Positions 1 to 6,180 of a stretch of 6,338 bases of DNA are shown piece after piece. The position numbers were made by a program, and so were the translations under genes. Position 1 is the first letter of the stretch; each line of letters opens with the position of its first letter. The stretch is from Prolixibacteraceae bacterium (GTDB lineage Bacteria > Bacteroidota > Bacteroidia > Bacteroidales > Prolixibacteraceae). The DNA lies in contig SKHV01000147.1 of assembly GCA_007116765.1 (NCBI GenBank), positions 1-6,338 of the forward strand. Direction: 5' to 3'. A model generated the notes under the pieces. It did no database searches, was not told the DNA's origin, and saw nothing but the letters and a program-made list of their open reading frames with translations.

Positions 1-353
1 ATTTCAACTACCACTTTCTTATTAAGGTCCTCTGCTTCGACATTGATGACCGTGGGGCTGACGTGGATGCGACGGTTGTCTGGTTTAAATTTGTATATAC
101 CACGATCTTGTTCAATGACACCGATTAGTTCACGAAAGGCACGCTTTTGTACTCGTTCCACTTTACCCTCGCGTCTATCTTTATCTGGTGCAGTAGGAAA
201 GAGACGGAAGAGGACAATGTCACCATCAAGGGCTTGGCCTAAGTTTCGGTTATCAATAATGATGTCTTCTTCGTGCTCTGGATGTGTAATGAATCCAGTG
301 CCTTTGCCGCGTACCATCAGTACGCCTTCGTAGGTATGTGTATCTGTAGGCAT
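1..353 (-). CDS. rnr: Ribonuclease R-like 3'-5' exoribonuclease, N-terminal fragment (gene runs off the left edge)
   Basis: Read on the minus strand from ATG at 353, the frame is open for 117 codons to the window edge. The protein begins MPTDTHTYEGVLMVRGKGTG. Residues about 8-50 (EGVL, GKGTGFI, the acidic EEDIII, then NLGQALDGDIVLFRL) match the OB/cold-shock (OB_RNB) domain at the start of RNase II/R enzymes, where N..AL.GD.V is the hallmark. Residues about 62-117 (EGKVERV, ELIGVIEQ, KFKPDNRRI) look like the following RNA-binding segment. The catalytic RNB domain and S1 domain would lie outside the window. RNase R degrades structured RNA in the cytoplasm. An in-frame TAG upstream, at about 404-402, limits N-terminal extension and no earlier in-frame ATG follows it, so the usual winged-helix/basic N-terminus of about 70 residues is absent. 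The start has no Shine-Dalgarno sequence. GC is about 45% by hand count, higher than in cdaA next door. Family call is fairly sure; RNase R versus another RNase II-like member is less so. Confidence 0.7.
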   Translation of the reverse strand, partial: MPTDTHTYEGVLMVRGKGTGFITHPEHEEDIIIDNRNLGQALDGDIVLFRLFPTAPDKDRREGKVERVQKRAFRELIGVIEQDRGIYKFKPDNRRIHVSPTVINVEAEDLNKKVVVE

Positions 354-367
354 AATATGTAACCGGA

Positions 368-404
368 GTATACCATTGCTAATCAATAACGTATACCGTT
401 GCTA
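368..404. repeat. Imperfect 14-bp direct repeat in the rnr 5' region
   Basis: GTATACCATTGCTA (368-381) and GTATACCGTTGCTA (391-404) differ at one base and are offset by 23 bp, about two helical turns. They lie 15-51 bp upstream of the rnr start, in the 111-bp gap between cdaA and rnr. On the minus strand the copy nearer the gene includes TATACT, which could serve as a -10 element for a very short leader. A pair of operator-like sites for a dimeric regulator is possible but is inference only. No convincing hairpin terminator for cdaA is seen in this gap. Confidence 0.4.
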
Positions 405-464
405 CGTAAAGGGTTTATACAAGGGTTTCTGAGTGTTAAACTATGACGCATGTATTGACAAAAA

Positions 465-1256
465 TTATTTTTTGTTATACACTTCCTCAATCATTCCAGA
501 AAGTTCAACCACGCTAACTTTCTCTTTCAGCTTACCATCGAAGGCAAAAGAAATATTTCCGGTTTCTTCCGAAACAATAATTACCATTGCATCGGTAGCT
601 TGTGTCATCCCCAAAGCTGCCCTATGCCTTAATCCCAACTGCGCATTCTTAAGCCTTTTGTTACTCACCGGCAACACGCAACGAGCAGCTTTAATTTTGT
701 TCCCATGTATGATTGCTGCACCATCGTGCAAGGGAGAGTTTCTAAAGAAAATGGTTTCGAGCAACGAAACTGAAACTTCGGCATCAATAAGCTCTCCGGT
801 ATCTGAATATTCATTGAGCTCCGATTTGTTGGTCAACACGATTAATGCTCCGGTTTTTGAACGACTCATAATTTCACAAGCCGATACAACTTTCTTGATA
901 TTTTCATTATCGAATGAAGTACTCTCAAACCTTGAAAAGAAATTCTCCAATGATAATTTATTGTTGAATAGATTGTAGCGTGTACCAATAAGCAGAAAAA
1001 ATTTTCTGATTTCTTGCTGAAAAACAACAATAAGAGCCAGCACACCAACAGCCATTACCTGCCCCATTATACTGCCCATTAGCTCCATATTAAGCCCTTT
1101 AATGACTATCCACGAAATATAAAAGAATATAATTCCAAGAAAAATATTAAAAGCTGCAGTACCCTTTATTGCCTGATAAAGCTTATAAAGCAATAAAGCA
1201 ACGAAAAGTATATCAACAATATCGAGTAATCGTATGGTTATAAAAGCATGAATCAT
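465..1256 (-). CDS. cdaA: Diadenylate cyclase CdaA (DacA/YbbP type), membrane-bound c-di-AMP synthase
   Basis: This protein of 263 residues makes c-di-AMP from two ATP at the inner face of the cytoplasmic membrane. Its length fits the CdaA family (about 270 residues). Three hydrophobic helices are visible at about residues 8-27, 34-53 and 62-79, followed by a linker (about 85-120) and the DAC domain (about 120-260). The DAC signatures are intact: DGA at 178-180 within SPLHDGAAII, and RHR at 210-212 within GLRHRAALG. KTGALIV (134-140) and VSEETGNIS (228-236) also fit. The enzyme should therefore be active. Its ATG overlaps the folP stop as ATGA (1256-1253), which fixes the start and suggests translational coupling. 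In Firmicutes cdaA is followed by cdaR and glmM; neither is here, and the next gene downstream is the rnr fragment. c-di-AMP usually controls potassium and osmotic balance; the targets in this organism cannot be read from the window. Confidence 0.95.
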   Translation of the reverse strand: MIHAFITIRLLDIVDILFVALLLYKLYQAIKGTAAFNIFLGIIFFYISWIVIKGLNMELMGSIMGQVMAVGVLALIVVFQQEIRKFFLLIGTRYNLFNNKLSLENFFSRFESTSFDNENIKKVVSACEIMSRSKTGALIVLTNKSELNEYSDTGELIDAEVSVSLLETIFFRNSPLHDGAAIIHGNKIKAARCVLPVSNKRLKNAQLGLRHRAALGMTQATDAMVIIVSEETGNISFAFDGKLKEKVSVVELSGMIEEVYNKK

Positions 1257-2131
1257 TTAGCAAACTCTTTTAGTTTATTGAAAATTGTTACAGCTTCCAT
1301 AGCGGCACTTACATCGTGTACTCTTAACATATTCGCACCGGCTTGCAAGGCTAAAGTATTCAAAATAATTGTACCGTGCAGACTATCGTCTGCAGATTTG
1401 TTCAAAAGCTTATAAATCATCGATTTTCTCGAAATACCAACCAGTAGAGGAAGTTCAAGAAACCTGAAGGCATCGAGGTGATTGAACAACTCGTAATTAT
1501 GATCGAGGTTTTTTGCAAATCCAAAACCGGGGTCAATTATCACATCGCTTACCCCCAGGCTGTGCAAATGATAAACCTTTTCACTCAAAAACCGAATCAC
1601 TTCTTTAGTAACATTTTCGTAATGCGGGTTTTTATGCATATTATCGGGGGTTCCTTTAATGTGCGTCAATACATAGGGCACATTTAACCGGGCAATGGTT
1701 TCAAACATTTGCGGGTCGAATGTTCCGGCCGAAATATCGTTAATGATGCAGTCGCCAAAACTTTTCACCATTTCGGCAGCTACTTTACTTCTGAAAGTAT
1801 CAATTGAAATAATTAGCTCCGGAAATTGTAATCGGAGGGCAGAAATTATGGGACTAAGTCTGCGCATTTCCTCTTCTTCATCGGGTAACTTTGCACCCGG
1901 CCGTGTTGAACAAGCTCCTACATCAATTATTGAAACGCCCTGCTCAATCATTAGCGCAGCATGCGAAACAGCCGCCTCTACTGAATGATAGCGTCCTCCA
2001 TCATAGAATGAGTCGGGGGTCACGTTCAATATGCCCATTACACGTGGAGCTTGTAAGTCAAGTAATTTACCATTGTATTTTATGGTAGTTTTACCTGAAA
2101 AATATTTTTTATCCGAAGGAGCTATAATCAT
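1253..2131 (-). CDS. folP: Dihydropteroate synthase
   Basis: This 292-residue TIM-barrel enzyme condenses 6-hydroxymethyl-7,8-dihydropterin pyrophosphate with p-aminobenzoate to give dihydropteroate in folate synthesis, and is the sulfonamide target. All active-site motifs are present: MGILNVTPDSF (32-42, Asn36), DVGACSTRPG (70-79), SIDTF (109-113, Asp111), NDISAG (131-136), THIKGTPDNM (156-165), DPGFGFAK (200-207), GISRKS (232-237, Arg235 and Lys236) and LRVHDV (269-274, Arg270 and His272). The second motif departs from the common GGESTRPG, having Ala-Cys where Gly-Glu is usual, and MRGTP is IKGTP. Both lie outside the invariant residues and similar variants occur in Bacteroidota. A short N-terminal strand (about residues 1-30) precedes the barrel. 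The start at 2131 has an A/T-rich leader without Shine-Dalgarno. folP is first in a minus-strand operon and overlaps cdaA by 4 bp. Confidence 0.96.
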   Translation of the reverse strand: MIIAPSDKKYFSGKTTIKYNGKLLDLQAPRVMGILNVTPDSFYDGGRYHSVEAAVSHAALMIEQGVSIIDVGACSTRPGAKLPDEEEEMRRLSPIISALRLQFPELIISIDTFRSKVAAEMVKSFGDCIINDISAGTFDPQMFETIARLNVPYVLTHIKGTPDNMHKNPHYENVTKEVIRFLSEKVYHLHSLGVSDVIIDPGFGFAKNLDHNYELFNHLDAFRFLELPLLVGISRKSMIYKLLNKSADDSLHGTIILNTLALQAGANMLRVHDVSAAMEAVTIFNKLKEFAK

Positions 2132-2162
2132 ATAAGTATAATATTACTTAAAGGAATAATCA

Positions 2163-2170
2163 CAAAACTA
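2163..2170 (-). promoter_or_regulatory. Candidate -7 element of the folP-cdaA promoter
   Basis: The minus strand reads TAGTTTTG here, an exact match to the Bacteroidota -7 consensus TAnnTTTG. It lies about 31 bp upstream of the folP ATG, giving a leader of roughly 20-30 nt. A -33 TTG at the usual spacing is weak: the nearest candidate, in ATTGAAATTG, is closer than expected. The assignment rests on the -7 match and position only. Confidence 0.45.
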
Positions 2171-2203
2171 CAACAAAACAATTTCAATATTCTTAATTTT
2201 ATC

Positions 2204-2211
2204 TACTTTTA
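2204..2211 (+). promoter_or_regulatory. Weak candidate -7 element for the DUF1599 gene
   Basis: TACTTTTA matches TAnnTTTG except for the last base and lies 19 bp before the ATG at 2231. A similar TAATTTTA lies at 2194-2201. No upstream TTG is seen. A promoter must exist in this 99-bp divergent gap, because the gene on the left runs the other way, but its exact position is uncertain. Confidence 0.25.
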
Positions 2212-2230
2212 TTGACCAAAAATAACAAAC

Positions 2231-2773
2231 ATGGATAAAACAATTGAACAATACAATAAGGTTATAAATATCTGTAGTACGGTATTTGAGAAAAAGATGA
2301 AGGATTACGGCATTGCCTGGCGCATATTGCGTTCAAAATCAATGACCGACCAGATATATATAAAAGCTCAGCGCATCAGAAGCATTGAGGAAAAAGGCTC
2401 TCAAAAAATCGAAGACGACATACATTCCGAGTTTATTGGAATTATTAATTATTGCTCAATGGCGCTTATTCAACTTGAACTTGGCCCCTCGGAGCATGAA
2501 GATTTGACTACCGATGAGACAATGGAAAAATACCTTTATAATTTGAATGTCGCCAAAGAACTAATGACGCTAAAAAACCACGACTATGGCGAAGCATGGC
2601 GCAACATGCGTATAAGTTCATATACCGATTTGATTTTAATGAAAATAAAACGAATCAAACAAATCGAAGACAATCAGGGAAAGACAATCATTTCGGAAGG
2701 TATTGATGCCAACTATCTTGACATGATTAACTATGCAGTATTTGCCCTTATTAAAATTGAATTTGAATCATAG
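2231..2773 (+). CDS. DUF1599 (Nmad1-like) domain protein with two tandem modules; function unknown
   Basis: This soluble protein of 180 residues has no signal peptide and no membrane helix. It consists of two copies of one mainly helical module. Copy 1 (about 10-83) has KDYGIAWR (24-31), TD (39-40), QRI (47-49), IEE (52-54), INY (72-74) and ALI (78-80). Copy 2 (about 103-177) has HDYGEAWR (117-124), TD (132-133), KRI (140-142), IED (145-147), INY (166-168) and ALI (172-174). I recognise this as the DUF1599 family (Pfam PF07659), widespread in Bacteroidota. From memory the domain is also found in phages and has been called a nucleotide-modification-associated domain; treat that as a lead, not a function. 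The conserved D-Y-G, W-R, T-D, R and E residues hint at a phosphate- or metal-binding site (inference). The gene diverges from folP and is followed after 88 bp by the DoxX-like gene on the same strand. The ATG at 2231 has an A-rich leader (AATAACAAAC) and no Shine-Dalgarno. Confidence 0.85.
   Translation: MDKTIEQYNKVINICSTVFEKKMKDYGIAWRILRSKSMTDQIYIKAQRIRSIEEKGSQKIEDDIHSEFIGIINYCSMALIQLELGPSEHEDLTTDETMEKYLYNLNVAKELMTLKNHDYGEAWRNMRISSYTDLILMKIKRIKQIEDNQGKTIISEGIDANYLDMINYAVFALIKIEFES
2300..2752 (+). repeat. Internal protein-level duplication inside the DUF1599 gene
   Basis: The matching blocks of the two modules are spaced by a constant 93 residues (DYG 25/118, TD 39/132, RI 48/141, IE 52/145), shifting to 94 by INY (72/166). 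This means one single-residue indel between copies. The copies have diverged strongly in DNA, so this is an old duplication-fusion. The second copy keeps more of the family consensus (MKIKRIKQIEDNQGK). Confidence 0.8.
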
Positions 2774-2861
2774 CTCTTCAGTATTCGGGGCAGCTTTATT
2801 CACTATCGGAAAAAAATATTAATTTTATGTTTTTTTAGATAATTTCAAAATTTTATGAAGA

Positions 2862-3974
2862 ATGAAATTAATCAGAGACTTAATTAGAATTACTCTAGGA
2901 GCAACATTCATATTTTCAGGCTTTGTTAAAGGGATTGATCCACTGGGGTCGACTTATAAATTCACCGATTATTTTAGTGCGTTTGGTACTGAATGGGCCA
3001 ATGGTATGGCTTTTGGAATGGCTGTAATTTTATCAATTATTGAGTTTGGAATGGGTTTGGCGTTGGTAGTAAATTACCGCACAAAGCTTTTTTCTCTTTT
3101 TACGCTTATCTTCATGGCTTTTTTCCTTCCACTTACACTTTTCATTGCAATTGAAAACCCTGTAAGCGATTGTGGATGCTTTGGCGATGCACTGATTATT
3201 ACAAACTGGGAAACTTTCTACAAAAATATTGTCTTAAGTGCCATGGCCGTTTTTGTTTTTATACATCGAAAAAAATACAATAATAAATTCAACATTGTTT
3301 TTCAAAATTTGTATTTTCTGTTTTTTTTGTTGCTGTTTATGGCAATACAAAACCATTCTTACCATCATCTTCCAATCATCGATTTCAGGCCGTACAAAGT
3401 AGGAAATAACATTATTGAGTTGATGGAAGTACCTGAAGACGCTCCTGTTGATGAATATGAAACTTTTTTCATTTACCGAAATCTGAATAGCGGTGAAGAA
3501 GTTGAGTTCGACGAAAGCAATTATCCATGGCAGGATACCGAAAACTGGGAATATGTTGATGCTAACTCAGTACTTGTAAAGAAAGGATATCATCCTCCCA
3601 TTTCCAACTTCTTTATTGAGAATGAATATGGCGAAAACGTAAGCGACTATTTTCTTTATGATCCGGGCTACACGTTCATTATGGTTTCCCATAGTCTGGC
3701 GAAAGCCAACTATCGAAACCGCTTCAATAAAATAGCAAACGATGCACTTGATGCCGGAATGAATTTCATTTGCCTCACTGCATCGTCACCACGCGACATT
3801 GAAGATTTCATAGAAGAGTATAACCCTCCCTACGAATTCTTCTTTTGCGACGAAATAACACTCAAAACAATTATCCGTTCAAATCCGGGACTTGTTTTGC
3901 TTAGTGAAGGAACCATTATTGACAAATGGCACAGAAATGATATTCCTAAATTCAGAAATATTAATTTTGAATAA
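2862..3974 (+). CDS. DoxX/MauE-like membrane protein with C-terminal thioredoxin-like domain (BT_3928-type)
   Basis: This inner-membrane protein has 370 residues. The N-terminal DoxX-like part has hydrophobic helices at about 7-24, 48-70, 75-97 and 117-134, with a fifth at about 146-163. The start FIFSGFVKGIDPLGS is typical of DoxX proteins, and DCGCFGD (103-109) is the paired-cysteine motif seen in MauE-like members. After a polar region (about 165-245) comes a thioredoxin-fold-like domain (about 250-365): strand YTFIMVSHS (270-278), DAGMNFICLTASS, then the cis-proline-type segment NPGLVLLSEGTIIDKW (341-356). The position of the usual CxxC reads HSLAKAN, so no dithiol is present there; the other cysteines are C304 and C329. 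A redox or electron-relay role is plausible but unproven. It matches what I recall as the BT_3928 family of Bacteroidota. The ATG at 2862 is chosen because it starts the first helix cleanly; the out-of-frame ATG at 2855 is not used. It is probably co-transcribed with the DUF1599 gene, though an A/T-rich 88-bp gap could hold its own promoter. Confidence 0.82.
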   Translation: MKLIRDLIRITLGATFIFSGFVKGIDPLGSTYKFTDYFSAFGTEWANGMAFGMAVILSIIEFGMGLALVVNYRTKLFSLFTLIFMAFFLPLTLFIAIENPVSDCGCFGDALIITNWETFYKNIVLSAMAVFVFIHRKKYNNKFNIVFQNLYFLFFLLLFMAIQNHSYHHLPIIDFRPYKVGNNIIELMEVPEDAPVDEYETFFIYRNLNSGEEVEFDESNYPWQDTENWEYVDANSVLVKKGYHPPISNFFIENEYGENVSDYFLYDPGYTFIMVSHSLAKANYRNRFNKIANDALDAGMNFICLTASSPRDIEDFIEEYNPPYEFFFCDEITLKTIIRSNPGLVLLSEGTIIDKWHRNDIPKFRNINFE

Positions 3975-4062
3975 GAATGCATATTGTAACGCTTTAAATT
4001 ATTGCTACTATTCATCTTATTTTATCCACTCATTCGCAAAACTCTGTATATAAATACCTTTT

Positions 4063-4089
4063 TTTGCAAATAGAATAATTTTATCTTTG
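4063..4089 (+). promoter_or_regulatory. Candidate tkt promoter (TTTG ... TATCTTTG)
   Basis: TATCTTTG (4082-4089) is an exact TAnnTTTG -7 element 49 bp before the tkt ATG, implying a leader of about 40 nt. A TTTG at 4063-4066 could be the -33 box, but the 15-bp gap is shorter than the usual 17-23. The palindrome TTTGCAAA occurs twice, at 4063-4070 and 4086-4093, offset by 23 bp and flanking the promoter, so an operator role is possible. The rest of the 164-bp gap is A/T-rich with no gene and no clear terminator for the upstream gene. Confidence 0.5.
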
Positions 4090-4138
4090 CAAACCATAAA
4101 TGCATAAATAAATATCTTATAACATAACGATAAAAACA

Positions 4139-6154
4139 ATGAGTAACACACTGACAAACAAAGCAGCTGACAACATCCGTATTCTGTCGGCAGCAATGGT
4201 TGAAAAAGCCAAAAGCGGTCACCCCGGAGGAGCAATGGGTGGAGCTGATTTCATGAATGTTTTATATTCTGAATTTCTCAATTACGATCCAAGTGACATG
4301 ACATGGATTAACCGCGACCGATTTTTCCTCGATCCCGGACACATGTCACCAATGCTATATTCGCAATTGGCCTTAACCGGTAATTACACCATGGAAGATT
4401 GCGCCAATTTCCGTCAATGGGGAAGCGTAACACCGGGACACCCTGAAGTAGATGTAGAGCGTGGTGTTGAAAACACATCGGGACCTCTTGGACAAGGACA
4501 CGTAATGGCTGTAGGTGCAGCAATTTCAGAACGCTTTTTAGTTGCACGCTTTGGTGAGTGGATGGCTCATAAAACATATACTTTCATTTCGGATGGTGGT
4601 GTGCAGGAAGAAATTTCGCAGGGTGCCGGTCGTATAGCTGGTTATCTGGGGCTTAACAACCTCATCATGTTCTACGACTCAAACGACATTCAGCTTTCAA
4701 CCGAAACCGATGCTGTTACTACAGAAGATACTGCAATGAAATACACCGCATGGGGATGGAACGTAGTAACAATTGATGGTAACGATGTCGACCAAATACG
4801 CAAAGCCCTTGCCGATGCTCAAAACGAAAAAGAGCGCCCTACAATTATTATTGGTAAAACAATTATGGGTAAAGGTGCGATTACTGAAACAGACGAATGC
4901 TACGAGCGTAAATGTGCTACCCACGGAATGCCATTGTCCGAAGCCGGTGCATCGTTTGCAAAAACAATTAAAAACTTAGGCGGCGCCCCTGAAAATCCAT
5001 TCCAGATTTTTCCCGAAGTTCAGGAATTTTACGCGAAACGTAAAGAAGAACTGATCAAAGCTGCTGCAATGAAAAAAGCAGAACAAGCAAAATGGGAAAG
5101 TGAAAATCCTGAATTGGCAGCCAAGTTGAATAAATTCTTCTCGAATGAGGTACCTGCAATTGAGTACTCGAAAATTGAACAAAAAGCAGGTCAGGCTACC
5201 CGTGCCGCTTCTGCAGCAGTACTTGCTGTTTTTGCTGACGAGGTAGAGAACATGATTGTTTCATCGGCCGACTTGTCAAACTCTGACAAAACCGACGGGT
5301 TCCTTAAAAAAACAACTGCTTTCACAAAAGGCGATTTCAGTGGACAATTTTTGCAAGCCGGTGTAAGCGAGCTTACAATGGGTTGTTTAATGAACGGTAT
5401 TGCATTGCACGGTGGAATTATTCCCGTATGCGGTACATTCTTCGTATTTAGCGACTACATGAAACCCGCTGCACGTATGGCCGCTCTTATGGAGCTACCT
5501 GTTAAATATGTATGGACTCATGATGCTTTCCGTGTAGGAGAAGATGGGCCTACACACCAGCCGGTTGAGCAGGAAGCTCAAATCAGGTTGTTAGAGAAAC
5601 TCCAAAATCATAACCACCGTAATTCAATGTTGGTTCTTCGCCCGGCCGATGCCGATGAAACAACCGTAGCTTGGAAAATGGCAATGGATAATGTTAATTC
5701 ACCTACGGCTCTTTTACTTTCACGCCAGGGCATCAAAAGTATTACCACTTTCGAAACCGCTCAGGGTGCTGAAAAAGGAGCATACATTATAAAAGACACC
5801 GAAGGAACTCCCGACGTTATTTTGCTGGCCAGTGGTTCAGAAGTAAGTACTTTGGCCGATGGTGCTGAATTGCTCGAAAAAGACGGAGTTAAATGTCGTA
5901 TTGTATCTGTTCCTTCTGAAGGCTTATTCCGCGCACAATCTGCCGATTACCAAGAGTCTGTACTTCCAAAAGGAGTTAAGAAATTTGGTATGACTGCCGG
6001 ATTACCCGTAACCCTTGAAGGTTTGACAGGCGCCGACGGAGTAGTATTTGGCTTGCCTTCGTTTGGTTATTCTGCACCGTTTAACGTACTTGACGAAAAA
6101 CTTGGTTTCAATGGTGAGAATGTTTATAAACAAGTGAAACAATTGTTGGGTTAA
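4139..6154 (+). CDS. tkt: Transketolase
   Basis: This full-length cytoplasmic thiamine-diphosphate enzyme has 671 residues (E. coli TktA has 663). It moves two-carbon ketol units between pentose phosphates and glycolytic sugars. The N-terminal TPP-binding domain has SGHPGG (26-31, His28), RDRFFLDPGHMSP (59-71, His68), TPGHPE (98-103, His101), GPLGQG (115-120), SDGGVQEE (151-158) and YDSND (179-183), plus THGMPL (261-266, His262). The pyrimidine domain has GVSE (408-411, catalytic Glu411), a FSDY segment (437-440) and HDAFRVGEDGPTHQPVEQ (461-478, His473). LSRQG (527-531) supplies the phosphate-binding Arg529. The C-terminal domain follows (about 545-671). GDG of the TPP motif is SDG, and AGHGSM is PGHMSP; I recall both as normal for Bacteroidota transketolases. 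The start has an A-rich leader (AACGATAAAAACA) without Shine-Dalgarno. Codon choice is more GC-rich than in the DoxX-like gene, as expected for a highly expressed gene. It is a single-gene unit ending before the palindrome at 6181. Confidence 0.97.
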   Translation: MSNTLTNKAADNIRILSAAMVEKAKSGHPGGAMGGADFMNVLYSEFLNYDPSDMTWINRDRFFLDPGHMSPMLYSQLALTGNYTMEDCANFRQWGSVTPGHPEVDVERGVENTSGPLGQGHVMAVGAAISERFLVARFGEWMAHKTYTFISDGGVQEEISQGAGRIAGYLGLNNLIMFYDSNDIQLSTETDAVTTEDTAMKYTAWGWNVVTIDGNDVDQIRKALADAQNEKERPTIIIGKTIMGKGAITETDECYERKCATHGMPLSEAGASFAKTIKNLGGAPENPFQIFPEVQEFYAKRKEELIKAAAMKKAEQAKWESENPELAAKLNKFFSNEVPAIEYSKIEQKAGQATRAASAAVLAVFADEVENMIVSSADLSNSDKTDGFLKKTTAFTKGDFSGQFLQAGVSELTMGCLMNGIALHGGIIPVCGTFFVFSDYMKPAARMAALMELPVKYVWTHDAFRVGEDGPTHQPVEQEAQIRLLEKLQNHNHRNSMLVLRPADADETTVAWKMAMDNVNSPTALLLSRQGIKSITTFETAQGAEKGAYIIKDTEGTPDVILLASGSEVSTLADGAELLEKDGVKCRIVSVPSEGLFRAQSADYQESVLPKGVKKFGMTAGLPVTLEGLTGADGVVFGLPSFGYSAPFNVLDEKLGFNGENVYKQVKQLLG

Positions 6155-6180
6155 TTCACAGCAAAATTCAATATTTAAAA

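Noticed and set aside
43..333. 96-codon plus-strand open frame
   Set aside because: Its product is rich in Arg, Ser and Met with no family features, while the opposite strand encodes recognisable RNase R sequence.
455..481. TTGACA followed by TATACA on the plus strand, like a sigma-70 promoter
   Set aside because: The spacer is only 15 bp, it points into antisense of cdaA, and Bacteroidota promoters use TAnnTTTG. Probably chance in A/T-rich DNA.
433..978. 181-codon plus-strand open frame
   Set aside because: It lies wholly antisense to cdaA, whose DAC motifs are intact. Its serine/leucine-rich product resembles no family I know and looks like a shadow frame.
1891..2088. Plus-strand open frames opposite folP (also 1478-1687 and 1695-1988)
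   Set aside because: All are antisense to a complete folP with every catalytic motif, and none has recognisable protein features.
2774..2861. Possible terminator or small RNA between the DUF1599 and DoxX-like genes
   Set aside because: The gap is A/T-rich with a T run but no stem I could pair, so there is no supported structure.
4017..4235. Minus-strand frames of 72 and 66 codons over the tkt promoter
   Set aside because: They overlap the tkt start and the TAnnTTTG element. They are Cys/Phe-rich with no domain or start signal.
4308..5182. Several 68-89 codon frames within tkt on both strands
   Set aside because: They lie in the conserved coding sequence of transketolase and are shadow frames.
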